A DNA stretch of 64,000 nt from Anthracocystis setariae (lineage: Eukaryota; Basidiomycota; Ustilaginomycetes; Ustilaginales; Ustilaginaceae): positions 1 to 64,000 of the forward strand of contig CAKMXJ010000005.1 of assembly GCA_928724745.1 (NCBI GenBank). Reading direction: 5' to 3'. Every line of letters starts with the position of its first letter. Positions within the stretch are counted from its first letter, which is position 1. The position numbers and the translations under genes were made by a program. Positions 27,979-40,300 of this stretch are shown piece by piece. The notes under the pieces were generated by a model. It had not been told where the DNA came from. It saw only the letters and a program-made list of their open reading frames with translations, and searched no databases.

Positions 27979-29386
27979 CTTAGCTGGAGTCGTGACGCTC
28001 GACGGAGAAGCTTACGCTCAGGATACAAGAAGAGGCCGGTGTCAAAAGGATACTAGGCGGAGCCCACGTCCTGCTCTGGAAGTTGCGGTCGCATCTACCA
28101 GAATCTTCTTGTTTTGAGTCGATGTCTACCTCATTCGTAGTAGTTTGGAAGCCAGTTGAGCTTGGAATGCCGATAGAGCGTCGGAGGTATTGGCAAGAAG
28201 AAGCAGGCTGAACTGTCAAGTGTCCCTGTATGTCTGCACGTAGACCGTCGTACAATTGATTGGAAGCCCTGATAGCAGATGATTTTCTTGCGGAAGAAGT
28301 GAGCGAGCAGATACGCTGAACGATGGTCGCAGGTGAGGATTGGCGAGAAGGAAGAACGTGAATCAAGATCGGAAGTGTTGTGTTGGTGTGGAGGCGAAAA
28401 GCAAATCACAGAATGCTCAGTTCCGAATTCCGGATAGCCGCGCTACTGAACGTAACGATGAATTTCGAGATTATTTTCGATCCCTTTTTTTTTACCGCCA
28501 TTTCTTTTCGTCATGTCAGGTTACCCTTTTGACGATAACGTTGGCGAGTCTGCTTTCTCGTGGTTTACCATAAGTGCACAAGGTACAAAAGTTGAAGCTC
28601 GGCTATCTGCTTTGCTTCTATATCCTCGATGCCATTGCTGATGTTTGAGGTTGAGACGGCGAGACCAGATCAAAGAGGGCGGCTGATCCACGTTTGATAC
28701 CTTTGAAAAGACCCTGCATGAATTTGGAGCTCTTCGCTCTCGCTTGGCCTTGGTAACTGCTGGACGGTGCACAAATGGTTACCCTAATCAAGCATGCGCG
28801 CTGAACACATACATCGCCGCTGTGCGGGCCCCCTGCCGCGTTGCTGACAAGGTCAAGTTCGACTATGTTGCCCTTATCCTGACAGTCGAACAAGCCGTTC
28901 AGATCATTGTCGCCCATTTCCTTCCTTCCACCTCGTCTGCCCCATCTAAACACGAATTCGCTGTCACACCGATTACGGGGCCGCTCGTCGGAAGGTCGAT
29001 AACCTAATGGCCCAAAAAGAACCGTCAGCCTAGCACTCTTCATTGCCAGAAAGGCACTGGCTACTGAACTTGGTCTCGTTCGACAGCAGATCATGCTCAG
29101 TTGACGCACAGCCGTTTGCCCGCATGCGCCGTTGGGAGCTTTGCTCCCACACAGAAGGCTTCCTTCCTCTAACATCGCCGGAGACAGGCGCTTCTAGGTG
29201 CGACATTTCGGCTACAGCTCCGGCTTTGCATCCGACGCCGTTCTCATTCCGTTGAGACAGCTTCCCGACCATCGATCACCTTCGCTCTCCATTGATGTGA
29301 GCGAGCTCGTCCGGAGACCTTTCAAGTGAATATCAACCCCTCTTCTCTCCCCTCGGTTTGGCCGCTTCTTTTAGGATCAATTTGTC
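27979..29386. promoter_or_regulatory. Divergent intergenic region between REC1 and the DUF2236 gene
   Basis: About 1.4 kb. An open frame directly upstream of REC1 (about 27980-28366, minus) lacks an ATG and is taken as leader. A 185-residue frame at 28618-29175 is listed separately as doubtful. Otherwise nothing seen. Confidence 0.45.
28618..29175 (-). CDS. Doubtful small open reading frame
   Basis: 185 codons with an ATG. The final third (FMQGLFKGIKRGSAALFDLVSPSQPQ) is protein-like, but the first part is Arg/Cys-rich and looks random. No family recognised. It could be a small spliced gene, whose last exon is the plausible part, or chance. Confidence 0.2.
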   Translation of the reverse strand: MLEEGSLLCGSKAPNGACGQTAVRQLSMICCRTRPSSVASAFLAMKSARLTVLFGPLGYRPSDERPRNRCDSEFVFRWGRRGGRKEMGDNDLNGLFDCQDKGNIVELDLVSNAAGGPHSGDVCVQRACLIRVTICAPSSSYQGQARAKSSKFMQGLFKGIKRGSAALFDLVSPSQPQTSAMASRI

Positions 29387-31615
29387 ATGCCAAGTGTAGC
29401 TTTTTCATGGCTTGAAAGCCGCACGTTATCCTACCTCTACAGCCCAGCTTTCGGCTGGACTGTTGCGGTCGCTCTGCTTCTCCTTCTGGTGCCAGCAGCT
29501 AGAAGGTTGGCGACCGAAGTCGTATGCAGTGTCTATGTGGCAATATTCCACTTTCCCTTCCGCTCCTCGGTCGTTTCTTTCCTCTTTGCTGGACAGAAAC
29601 GTCCCCTTCCCCGTTCCGACTCAACCTGGTCCCGCATTCAAGCTTGTACCACGCTCAAATGGCAAGTGCAGCGAAATGGTCTCAAGAACGAAAGACAAAT
29701 CGATTGGCACCGATGCGACACGCCAAAACACGGTGACATGATCAAGTCATGGGATCGCGTAGCAGAATGGGATCATGATTGCATCCATCCAAGTAAGCTT
29801 GAACAGCTTCGTTGCGCTGGCGATCCTCTCGCTGACAGCGCCCTCGAACAACTCGAGCAGCATGCTTCCCCCAACATGCCACAAACATCCGATTCCCTGC
29901 GCAAGATTTTCGATCAGGCTTCCATCGATCGACGTGCACAAGGAAAGGCGTCTCGGCAAGACCGTGGAGCGTGCCAACTCTTCTGGAGCGCGATCGATCG
30001 AAGACCACCGCCTGGTACAGGGGCTTTGGACCTTGAATGGTACCGCTCTCGCCATTCCAAAGCCGCCACCGATACTTTGCAGAAATGGCCCGAGTCCTCG
30101 TCCACAAACACACCTGAACCTCATGATACCGTACCTGTCTGGTCGCCAACAGCTGCTGTTGCATTCGACGTCCAAGATGAGCAAGAAGAGCTTGAGGCTG
30201 AGGCCCAAGTACTTCGACGGGGTCAGGACGTCTTTTACCGCTATGCTGGCCCGATGTTGACCATCCTGCTTCACTTCAGTCTCGCCGGAGGCTTTGCATC
30301 GCCAAGGATTACAGAGGTCCTCAAACAGACGGCTTACTTGATCCCGTCTGCTAACGGAGCCCGCGCAAAGTCTTCGCCAACGTCTCGCAGTCACAGCTTC
30401 GCCCTTCCAACAGTAGACGAACTGACGAAAATGTTCAACGTCGACAAAAACAGAGCCGATCGTACGTGGGCTCGTCTCTTAGAAACCACGCAGTTCGTTC
30501 TGGATGTGGTCGAGCACGTCGACAGCTTGCGACCTCCAAGCGCAAACACCTCGTTTGGCTGTTCTTCGCCCTTCTCCGGGGGCAACAAAAAACCCGCATC
30601 ACCAGACTTGGGTGGTCAAGGATGGCAGTCGGCGATTCGCGTAAGGCTGCTTCACGCCCATGTGCGACGTCGCATCCTCCAGCTGGTGGAGAAGAACAGG
30701 GAGGGAGGCTCTACCGCTTCCGCAAATGTGTACGATCTCAAGAAGAATGGTGTACCGATCAACCAAGAAGATTTGCTCGGCACGCTGTGCGCTTTCTCCG
30801 CCGCACCGCTTGCCATGTTGCAAAGGATGGGCATTTCTCCTTCAGAGCAGGAACGTCAAGACTTTATCGCGCTGTGGAGGCATGTCGGCTTTTACATGGG
30901 TGTCGAGCCCGCGCTTCTTCGCGCCACGTTTCGTGACCCGCAAGCGGCAGATCGCACGCTCTGGTGCACTGTCCTCCATCTCTTCAGCAAAGTCGAGGTA
31001 TCGGGCGGTGAACAAGACGAGAATACGAAGGGGTCAAGGCCGATCCTGCAAGGACCTACGATTGCCGTGCTGATTGCTTGTGCGAATCGCCCGCCTTTCC
31101 ATACGCCTCTGTCAGCACACGTTGCCATATCTCGCCGTCTTCTTGGCAAATCGCTAGCTGATGCGCTCTTGTTGCCTGCGTCATCTGCCACGCGCGAGGT
31201 GCTCACGGACATTGCGTTTATCGGCATGCGGATTCCGACCTTATTTGGTGCCATCTATCCGCGCAGGTGCTGGGAGAAGCGAAGGCTAGAGCTGGCACGT
31301 CCACTGCTTCGCCGCCTTATCGTCTTTAGCTTGGATAACAGACGCACCAAGTTTGAGATGCCTGTGCCACCTACGGCAACTAATGCTGCAAAGACGGAAG
31401 GAGGATGCGATGAAGAAAAGGTCAATGTAGAGACTCGGTCGACTTGTCACCTGGATGTTGCCGTGGACAAAGAGCATGTCATGGACCTTGCTCGACAATG
31501 GCGCTGGCTCATGCGCGAAATGATGGCTGTGATTGGCTTGATCGTGTTGTCTTTCTCAGCCTTCACTGGCTTTGCGGTATACACCGCTCGAGGGTATCTT
31601 GTGCATTCATCTTAG
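29387..31615 (+). CDS. DUF2236 (mpaB / rubber-oxygenase-type) membrane protein
   Basis: 742 residues, single exon. An N-terminal hydrophobic anchor (WTVAVALLLLLVPAA) and a C-terminal one (AVIGLIVLSFSAFTGFAVY) bracket a soluble domain. The middle fits the ER-bound oxygenase mpaB/Lcp-like (DUF2236) family: PMLTILLHFSLAGGFASPRI, IRVRLLHAHVRRRIL (near 416), GVPINQEDLLGTLCAFSA (near 455), then FIALWRHVGFYMGVEP. Members include haem-dependent latex-clearing proteins and the mycophenolic-acid pathway enzyme mpaB, so an oxidase or oxygenase role at a membrane is likely. The substrate is unknown. The N-terminal 250 residues are less conserved and partly disordered. Confidence 0.8.
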   Translation: MPSVAFSWLESRTLSYLYSPAFGWTVAVALLLLLVPAARRLATEVVCSVYVAIFHFPFRSSVVSFLFAGQKRPLPRSDSTWSRIQACTTLKWQVQRNGLKNERQIDWHRCDTPKHGDMIKSWDRVAEWDHDCIHPSKLEQLRCAGDPLADSALEQLEQHASPNMPQTSDSLRKIFDQASIDRRAQGKASRQDRGACQLFWSAIDRRPPPGTGALDLEWYRSRHSKAATDTLQKWPESSSTNTPEPHDTVPVWSPTAAVAFDVQDEQEELEAEAQVLRRGQDVFYRYAGPMLTILLHFSLAGGFASPRITEVLKQTAYLIPSANGARAKSSPTSRSHSFALPTVDELTKMFNVDKNRADRTWARLLETTQFVLDVVEHVDSLRPPSANTSFGCSSPFSGGNKKPASPDLGGQGWQSAIRVRLLHAHVRRRILQLVEKNREGGSTASANVYDLKKNGVPINQEDLLGTLCAFSAAPLAMLQRMGISPSEQERQDFIALWRHVGFYMGVEPALLRATFRDPQAADRTLWCTVLHLFSKVEVSGGEQDENTKGSRPILQGPTIAVLIACANRPPFHTPLSAHVAISRRLLGKSLADALLLPASSATREVLTDIAFIGMRIPTLFGAIYPRRCWEKRRLELARPLLRRLIVFSLDNRRTKFEMPVPPTATNAAKTEGGCDEEKVNVETRSTCHLDVAVDKEHVMDLARQWRWLMREMMAVIGLIVLSFSAFTGFAVYTARGYLVHSS

Positions 31616-31777
31616 GCATCAGACGTCAAATGCGACTTGCCTCCCTCTGTCGAATCAGTACCTCTCTTCCACAATGATATCAAAAGTGGTCGTCAATATC
31701 TTGACCAGGTTTGCACTAGGGGTCAATGACATCTTGCGACAATCATGTATGCAATGATGGCACTTCAAGTACGAATT

Positions 31778-31883
31778 GGCCGGTTGGCCCAATGGTAAGG
31801 CGTCTGACTACGAAGTCAGCTTGTTTATCAAGCAAGTACGCAAGTTAATCAGGAGATTCTGGGTTCGAGCCCCAGGCTGGTCA
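31778..31883 (+). tRNA. tRNA-Arg (ACG) with 34-nt intron
   Basis: Acceptor stem GGCCGGT pairs with GCTGGTC (with G-U wobbles), D-arm GCC/GGC, anticodon stem TCTGA/TCAGG with anticodon ACG at 31810-31812, variable loop AGATT, T-arm CTGGG-TTCGAGC-CCCAG, discriminator A at 31883. The intron is 31814-31847, at the canonical position one base 3' of the anticodon. T-rich runs downstream (from about 31884) fit Pol III termination. Box B is GGTTCGAGCCC. Confidence 0.93.
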
Positions 31884-34800
31884 GTTTTCTTTTGCTCTTT
31901 GTCTTTTTTTATTTATTTATTTTTTATCTTTTTTTTTTTTTCGAAACGGGTGAGGTTCTTCTAAATGTTTCAGACGAATCAGAACTGCTGCCAAATCCAC
32001 TGTCTTTTGATTGCGGCGATGAATAAAATTGCGAAGCATTCATGCGAGCGACAATCATTGAGATGGAGTCGAGATGCGCAATAGTGAGGTGTCAGATGGG
32101 TTCATTCAGTTTGAAAGAGAGAAGAGAGACCGGTGGTTTCGGAGCGGCATCATTTATTTGTTTTCTTATTTATTTATTTATTTTTCCCCCACGCGTGTCC
32201 CGGTCTTTGGGGGCGTCTACGCAATTGCGAAGGCCAATAATTACAGTATACGACTCGAAGTGAAAAACCTCTGATCGCGTGGTCTAGAATTTGGTGTGTC
32301 AGTCAGTCGGTCAGTCAGTCGATCAGTCGGTCACTGTTACAATTATACCTTTTTTCGCTTCAGATCGTGGTTTGCAGCAATGTTATCGTGATTACTCCTA
32401 ATGTCTTTGTGATACATGTTCAAGATCCTAGCGATCTGAGCGTGATTCTACACGTTGTCATCGTGAGTGTTAATTGCTTGTCTTCGGGAGAGGTCTGTGT
32501 CGATTGTGATTAGTCAGCAACATGCGTGATCAATCTGTTCGGCTTGTCCGAAGTGCTGAGCTTCTCCTTGTTCTTGCCGAAGGGCTGAGTTCTGTCTTGA
32601 CACCATCACATCGCATCGCCAACAACACCATACAGTCCAGACCAAGAAGCAGAGCTCAGTTCCTGATTTGATCCGAGAGAAGATTGTTGACATGGTATCC
32701 TTGGTCATGTGATTTGAATGCGATCTGGTTCACACAGCATCATCCCTATACATTTGGCAGATCTTGATACTTTGTTTGACTCCCGAACACAGCCAATCGA
32801 GACTCACAATCACATCATGTAGAATCACGCTCACACAGCTAGGATCTCTAAAACTAATCACGAAGACATTAGTATGTGATCACGATGACATCAACAAGAA
32901 TCACGGTTTGAAGCGAAAAAAGGTATACTGTACACAGGATTGTCGCAATTACTTATTGTTGCTCTCAACCGTGGTTTGACACCATGCGCACCTTAGACAT
33001 TTCGGTGCTTGAGACTGACGTTGGCAAGACTGAGGTGCGACGGGCTAGGCTCAGCTTTGCTTTATGGGTGGGTGATGAGCCCAAACAGGTCTCGAAAAGC
33101 ATTCGAAGTGAAACGGTGACGAGCTACAACGGCGGAGAGCACCAACCCAACATGTGCCAAGCCTAGCGTCAAGCGCAAACACGTCTCGGATAAACCTCAG
33201 CTTGATGCTTGGACAGGAGTTTGAATCAGAGCAATCGGATGGATCGGCTAATTCCAAATGGATTACTGTAGACGCAATTCAACGCAGAATTCGGGTCAGC
33301 GGGTGCAGTCTGGACTGGGAACTGTACCAACAATCTGGAAAGCTGGAAGAGCCGGGCTATAACAATGGATTACAGTCTTATCGTCGAGCTCAGAGGTGTC
33401 CAAGAAAAAAAGAAAAAAATGAGCAAACGTAGCAGACGATTGCCATGTTCTTCCGAGGTGATTGGCAATGCAAACAGAAAGGTTCAAGTAAAGTCTCCGG
33501 CGACATCTATCGTCGATGTGATGTTGCTGGTGGTAGATCACCCTTTTGCTGTCTCACTTGAGAATTGTTGATTGATTGGCGTGGCTCGACGTATTGACCA
33601 AGTCTCGAACATACTGTAGCACAGACGTAATGCGGGTTGGAATCGACGTGCGGTGCTTGTACTGTACGCTTGTGCACCTGCATGTGATCACTTCATTGTG
33701 GCCAAGTGCAGCTATACTGTAGTTATCCAGGACAGCCGTTTGGAAGACTCAGGCGAGGTGACAGAGTGCAAGACGCGGGCCGAGGCTTTGTTCTTCTGTC
33801 ACGCTGTTCAACCCTTTATCAAAAAAATAAAAAAATTAAATTAAATCGGGACTCGACTGCTGACACCTTTGCATCAAAAAAGCTGTTCGGCTGGTCGCTG
33901 GCAAAAAAAAAGGGCGTTTTTCTCACAATTCTCTGTACAATTGCGATTCTAGATTTTGGCAGTCAGCACAATCGAGTCACTAGTTCGCCAGCCAAATCAA
34001 GCTTGCAGCTCAAATTGCTGTGTTTTGCAGTGCAGTGCTGTGCTGTGCTGTGCTGTGATGTATGCTCGACCGGCTAGTTGTCTGACTTGGGTCGCAGCGT
34101 GGGCGGATCCAAGTGCAGTCTCTGAGCGGTGACGCGCGTTCTAAGACTCGGATTTGAATCGTCAAGGTTCGGTGTTCCATTGCTTTGGTCTCACCGGATT
34201 CTCTTCTGGACCAACGTGCAGTGATGCAATTTTGTGGGAGCGATCTATCTGCGCATGCACCGTTGCAGCGGGATTGTCCGACCCTGTCGTTCGGTTGCAG
34301 ATCCAATGACCGTCGACGCCTCGAGCTGGCTGCCATTCATCTCCTTGTTTGTTCCTACTATATCCTCGTCTTTTGCATCGTCGGAACTCACGACCACACT
34401 CACACATTCACACACACAAACACACACACATAACGCCTCATGGCCCGATCAACGTACTCGTTGAGCGCTTTGTCTCGCTGTCGCAAATCAACGCTGCGTG
34501 ACCGGCGACGTTGTAACCTCTAGCTCTCACGCCCACCCAACCTCCAACGGATCTTGACTCTACCGGCACGCAACGACGCACCGGCTGCCACGCTCTCGAC
34601 GCTTTTTGTTCTTTGACCGCCACTGCGCCCTGCCTGCACTCCGTTCCGTACACTCGCATCGTTTGCCAGTGCTTTCCGTCCTCTCCACCGCCAACCGCTG
34701 TACCGCTCTATGCAACCGTACTTGCCACATGCACGCATGAACTTGGCGAAACTTTTACCACGCCTACCCATTGCTTTGGTTTTCTAGAAAAGCACGGACC

Positions 34801-35453
34801 AAAGACCCTCTTCTTCTTCCCCCTCCCCATTCCTGTTGGCCTTTTGCATCTCGCCCAAGCTTGCCTTCGCTGCAGTGCTGCCGTTCATCACTGCATGCTT
34901 CTGTCCGACACTTTCTCCGTTTCCAGCACAGCAATCTCTCGCTATTGGCTCACGTGCCGCTCTTCGGTCCCGAAAAGGGCTTCTACAGACCCAACACACT
35001 GGATCGTTAACAGACCCAACGCACTGGTTCGGCACCGTCAGCCTCCCTGCTGCTGTACGTCGGCCAAGCGACTGCCTACCACTTTGCAAGATTTAATCTG
35101 CCTCTCGGCCTGGTCCGCAAACTTTGTTCTTGCCTGAACAAACTTTCGGCTTGGGTGCCGCAGCCCAACCTTGTGTCATCCACTCTTGGCATGCCTCACC
35201 CTGCCTCGGAGCCAAAGCAATGTTTCTACACATAAACCAGCCTGACTACATTGCTATCATCTCATCAGGCGCTGGATATCGAAGCGAATCCTCACACCGC
35301 CCTGATCATTCTTCTTTGTCGGCCACCCTTCCAGTTTGCATTCTCTAATTTGCTGCATCCTAGTTCTCTACACAGTTCCACCCACCACATCCACATCCAC
35401 ACCCCGACCCGTCACCGCAGTGATCAGCCAGCTTCCTGCTCTGCCTGGCGTTG
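31884..35453. other. Long intergenic region without a recognisable gene
   Basis: About 3.6 kb. Contents: ATTT-rich runs (31911-31945, 32158-32185); a degenerate GTCA/GTCG tandem (32298-32338); a stretch rich in TCACGATT/AATCACG words (about 32380-32910); a TGTGCTG-type microrepeat (34028-34058); a CA microsatellite (34396-34430). Short open frames at 34613-35137 are Cys/Leu-rich and unconvincing. The right part is the leader of the F-box-like gene. Confidence 0.5.
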
Positions 35454-37130
35454 ATGACGACCGCTTTGCCGATCGAGGTCGTGGATCTCATTCTCTCCCT
35501 ATCGATTCAGCCAGAGGCGCCACAGCAACGAGCGCTGCCAAACTCATCGGCATTATCGTCTCGTCATCCTGACCAGGTAATCGATGTGCGCCAAGCCGTA
35601 GTGATCTGTTGCCTTTCCAAGCATCACCGATCGCGCTTTCAGCTCGAGCTGTACCGCCATGTTACTCTCCTGCACAACGAGGCGGTGATTTCATTCAGTC
35701 GTACCGTTTCCGCTCGTTCCGACCTTGGCGCTGTGGTTCAGTCTCTGATCCTCTTTGCCGATGCCATTGACCAACGTCCGCAGTCTTCGGCCCTTCCGTC
35801 ACTTGAGGCAGCAGGCCAAGTTCGGCCCCAACCGAAGCAAGTCGACGCAACAGCAGCAGACGTCATTCTCTCAGCATGCTCCAACATCACGCATTTGTTG
35901 GTATCGTGTGATCTGTTCAACAATCTGCGAACAGGAGTCTATCGTTTGCATCAACCGAAAGAAGTCACCTTGATCAACGTCACGCAAGCAGCTCAGATTG
36001 ACGGTATCGTCACTCGCCATCGTGACCTAACCACAGCTGTCCTCCGGCAAGACCCTCGCATCCAAGCCATCCTAGGTTCCACCTCTTCCCACCTCGACGG
36101 TGAAGCATCCGTCACAGCAGCACAATCTTCCAGCATAGAGCTTGCAACACCCGAGCAAGCGCAAGTCGAGCCACGCGCGCAGCGTTCGCTCTCACATCTT
36201 CACCTTGTTAACTTTGACGGTCGTCTACTCCACCATCTAGCCACCGTCTCTTCGTTGACGCATCTCGTTCTCACCAACCCGCTGATCCCGGATTCTAGGC
36301 CTGGGGTGCCAGGCTTATCCGTGATCCCACGCTCACACCTCATGCTTCTGCTCGGATCCGGCAACATAGCTTGCATCGTTATACGTGCTGATCTTGCCAC
36401 TTGCATTCGTTTGCTGGAGGAGCTTTCGCCCATCGAGGACGCCAAACTCGTTTTGCGTCCGATCTGCAACGCTGACGACGCACTGTTTGCGACTCGACTG
36501 AGTTTGCAAGTGATTGACAGCCTCAGACATCGCGTCTCCGCTCTATACGATTCGGTGGCAGCAAACCATCTGGATCTGCTCGCAGAGTTCCTTGCGCGCG
36601 TACGCCTGAGCCTTCAACGGTCAGAGCTGCTCCGGCCGACCTCTTCTGCAGATGCAGATACGAGTCGAGACTCTTCTGGTCGCGAAAGTCAAGCTCGATC
36701 GTTTGATGGCTCGGTGCGTGCCACCAGCAACTCTGGTGATGATGATTTGACCGATGACTACGACGAAGAAGTGTCGCTCGAGGGTAGTCCGGATCCGTCT
36801 ACGATGCCTTCGTCGCATCCCCCGCCCGCCAGAAATGCGACCATGATTGCACCACCTCTCAACATCCCCATCGAAGAACTTCTGCGCTCCGAGGGTTTCA
36901 CGCCCGTTGGGCTTGTCTCCAACATAGCGTCGTCACAGGCAAGCAGTACGGAGCCCAGCACCGCTTCGAGTCGACGCCAGTTCTATCGTCAACTCCTTCG
37001 TCGTGGGCCGTATGCGCTTCGTAGGACCGACCTCCGTGGCGCTGTACAGGCCAACCTCAACATTTGCGAAGAACTCTACGACGTCTTGGCGGCCCAAGCT
37101 GGCATCGAGCAGGAAATGCCCTTCTGGTGA
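35454..37130 (+). CDS. F-box-like protein of unknown target
   Basis: 558 residues from the ATG at 35454. The N-terminus LPIEVVDLILSLS...VICCLSKHHRSRFQLELYRHVTL fits the fungal F-box-like pattern (LP-E-hydrophobic helix, then a 'hxxhxxVxLxxxxxxF' run). The middle has leucine-rich segments (LTHLVLTNPLIPD). The C-terminal third is Ser/Asp-rich and disordered, with a final conserved-looking block RRQFYRQLLRRGPYALRRTDLRGAVQANL. F-box proteins link substrates to SCF ubiquitin ligases; no substrate-binding repeat is clear. Convergent with UTP10 245 bp away. Confidence 0.7.
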   Translation: MTTALPIEVVDLILSLSIQPEAPQQRALPNSSALSSRHPDQVIDVRQAVVICCLSKHHRSRFQLELYRHVTLLHNEAVISFSRTVSARSDLGAVVQSLILFADAIDQRPQSSALPSLEAAGQVRPQPKQVDATAADVILSACSNITHLLVSCDLFNNLRTGVYRLHQPKEVTLINVTQAAQIDGIVTRHRDLTTAVLRQDPRIQAILGSTSSHLDGEASVTAAQSSSIELATPEQAQVEPRAQRSLSHLHLVNFDGRLLHHLATVSSLTHLVLTNPLIPDSRPGVPGLSVIPRSHLMLLLGSGNIACIVIRADLATCIRLLEELSPIEDAKLVLRPICNADDALFATRLSLQVIDSLRHRVSALYDSVAANHLDLLAEFLARVRLSLQRSELLRPTSSADADTSRDSSGRESQARSFDGSVRATSNSGDDDLTDDYDEEVSLEGSPDPSTMPSSHPPPARNATMIAPPLNIPIEELLRSEGFTPVGLVSNIASSQASSTEPSTASSRRQFYRQLLRRGPYALRRTDLRGAVQANLNICEELYDVLAAQAGIEQEMPFW

Positions 37131-37375
37131 AAACCAACCTTTTTGCTTTCCGACCTCGCTTTGTTTTTTTTCCCCGTTTGTCACACCTCATTACAGATGC
37201 GTTACCGTTTAATACATTCATCGACTTATTCAGCGTGGTTGTCGGTGCGATTTGGGGCTGATTGAACTTGAAAGGTTCGGACTTGATCACTCTCAGGGGG
37301 CCGGGCAAAAGGGGGAAGGGATGAGTTCAGCGACGACTCGTGTCAAGTATAGCCATTGCAAAAAAATTTTTTTTT

Positions 37376-40300
37376 TTAGGTGAGGTAGGAGTCCAAGCTT
37401 TCACCGAGGGCAGCTTCGATTTGGGATCTGAAGACGTTTGCGTTGTGGACGATGGGGTGGGAGTCATCTTCGAGGAGTTCTGAAAGTTGAGCGATGGTTT
37501 CGGGGACAAGGGGGAGGAGGTGATCTTTTTGAGCTGACCACATTTGGGTGAGCAATTGAGTTGCGCTCAATCGAATCGCTGTGGTGTTGGAGGTTCGCGT
37601 GGCAGATGCCAATTGCAGTAGTTTGGAGTTGAATAGCTTCAACGTTGTTTCGTCGTTGACGTTTTTGAGCAGGCCCACCACGACGGGGCTGACGGCGGCG
37701 ACAAAGTCGTCAGCAGGAATCGACTGTCCACGGAGCAGGTTCGCCTGTTCCAGCACCGGTGGGATGATCTTGCCCACTCGGCTAGCGTTCCAAAAGATCC
37801 CCTCATCGTTCTTGGCAGACAGCTGGATCGACCTGATAACCTCGTCCCACAGCTCCCTCTGCATCGCTTTGAAGCCGCGAGGCGTCTTGGCCCACGAGGT
37901 GAGAAGCTCAATCACCTGATCCAACAACACCGCATAGTACGACGACACCAAACTACGCAACGTCTCCGACAGCGCATTGAACGTCTTGAACAGCACAATC
38001 TGCCTCGCCGCCACCCCGTCGTCCTGCGCCTCATCGTCATCCACCAAATCCAACACCGCCCAGTCGAACATCCGCATGAACAACGGCCGGAAAGACGCCT
38101 CGTTCAACTTGAGCACCATGCGCATAAACGCCGACCCGATCAAGCTCGACTCCACCCTGCCAACCGCCGACATGGGCAACTCGAAACTGTTGCGCCGCAA
38201 ATCCAGCGCCTTGAGCAGGAATCGATACACCGGCTTGTACGTCGAACCGATCGCCTCCCTATCACTCTGTCGCAGCGCTCGACCGAGGAACTCGGAAACC
38301 CCCATCAGTCGCTCCGTCTTATCCTCCACCGCCTCGTTAGCACCAAGCTCGTCGTCCCACACCTTGAACGTCGCCTCGAACAACTCCTTGGCCGGCGTCT
38401 TGCGGATCAACGTCGAAATCACCAGGTTCAACGAACGCTCGCTCGCCGTGCTCGAGCCGCTGGCACTTGCGATCGCCACTTTCAGTTCCGGCGAGATCGA
38501 CATCCGGATGACCTGCGGCACATACGACGTCATGAACGTCGACACTGAGCCGAACAGACCATTGATCGTATCCAAAGCGCCAGTGCGCAGCGAACTGATG
38601 TTCGAGTTCGTAGCTGCCACCTTCTTCTCATCCTCGTCGTCATTTGCCGAGGATGCCACCCGCGAGGACTGCGACACGACCGACAGACAGAAGGGTACCA
38701 ACGCGGCAATGTGTGGAATCAGACGAGGTCCGAGCTTGGATGCAAGACGACGCGTGATCGAGAAAACGCTGATGCGAGCGGCGGAAGGGACGGCGCGCTG
38801 TCCGCCCTCTGCCTGTGCTCCCGCTTTGCCGAGCTTGATCAGCACCGGAAGAGCCGACGCCAGCGCAGCATGTTCTGCCGGCTCGGCCGAGGTCGAGATC
38901 GTCTTGAGCGCATTCAAAGCCGCCTGGCGAAGCGCTTCGCCATCGCTGCCACCCATCGAGCCGGTCAGCGACGTCTGAATCACCTCTATCGCAGACTTGA
39001 CGATGCTGGGCGTGAAGTCGGCTACAGTCGCACGATCCTCCGTACTGGGCTGCATAACAGCCACGCGGCTTGCAAACAGCGAGAAACCGCTCGTCTTGCG
39101 AGGTACCTCCCCTTCCTGCACGAGACTCGACACGACACGCAAGACATTCGCGACGGGAGCGAAGGGCATAGCACTGTCAAGCACCTCGAGCGCAAGACTG
39201 GCGATCGTCGGTTGAATCGTACGAGTTTTCGCCACGGTATCGAGAGCGAGCTGGATGAATGTTTCGAGTTCCGGCCCGACCTGGCTGGCGGGCACACGCT
39301 CGATCTGCTCAGCGAAAGCCTTGGAGCTAAGCACTTGGCGAATAAACATGATCAGCGCCTGAATCTGGCGCAACGGCTCCGACTCGTGATCGACATGCTC
39401 CTTGTCAAGTCGGCCAGCACGATCGAGGAAGACGTTGTCGCTGAGAGAATCGGTCTGATCGCGGTGCACCCAGATGCGCAGCACCTCCTCCCAGACTTGG
39501 TGGAGAACGTGCAACTGAACCATGGCACCGTGGGGCGACACGACAGCAAGAGGCAGCTGCAGAGTCTGCTCAGCATCGCTGCGAGGCTGCCTGACGATTT
39601 TGTGCGCCGAACGGTCGACAAGGAGCATGGCGACAGCCGCAGCAAAGTCGTCCGCATCAAGGATGTCCACGAGCAGACGGAAGAACATCTGTCTACGGTG
39701 GCGAGGCACATGAGCTGCAGCATCAGTGAAGATACGAACAAAACTTCTCGCCTCGCACATGAGGGCGAACTTGCTATCCTTGGCAGCTTCTGTGGCCTTG
39801 AGCGACCTCACCAGGGCAGGGACAATGCTCTGCAACACCTTCTCGACGACAGAGAAGCTGAACGCATCATCGCGCTGAAGAACGGTGGAGCCGACAAAAG
39901 TGAAGATGGGCATCACATTGTGCAGCACCGCCTCGGGAGCAATGTTGGCGATCCTGGAAAGGAGCAGGAGAGCATGCTGGAAAGTTTGCGGATTGTTCGA
40001 AGACTTGATCGCACTGACGATCGTATCGGCTCGAATCGCTTGCGCAATATCGACGGGCACCGCGCCCTTCTTCGGCAACCCATCGAGCATCTTCTCGATG
40101 CACGACATGGTCAACTGGAGCATCTGCTCTGCATTTGTCGCCAGCAAGCCCGAGTGGAGGTCTACGGCAAGCTTAAGCACCTCGAACAGCTCGTACAGCA
40201 GCACACCGGAGCATACAAGCTTGCTGCCGACGGCAGACTCGAGCACGCAAACCAAAATGGCGCAGGTCCGCTTGACGGTTTCGTCCGAAGCCAACGAAGT

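Noticed and set aside
34613..35137. 174-residue frame with alternating Cys/Leu/Pro
   Set aside because: No start context or family; it lies in the leader of the F-box-like gene.
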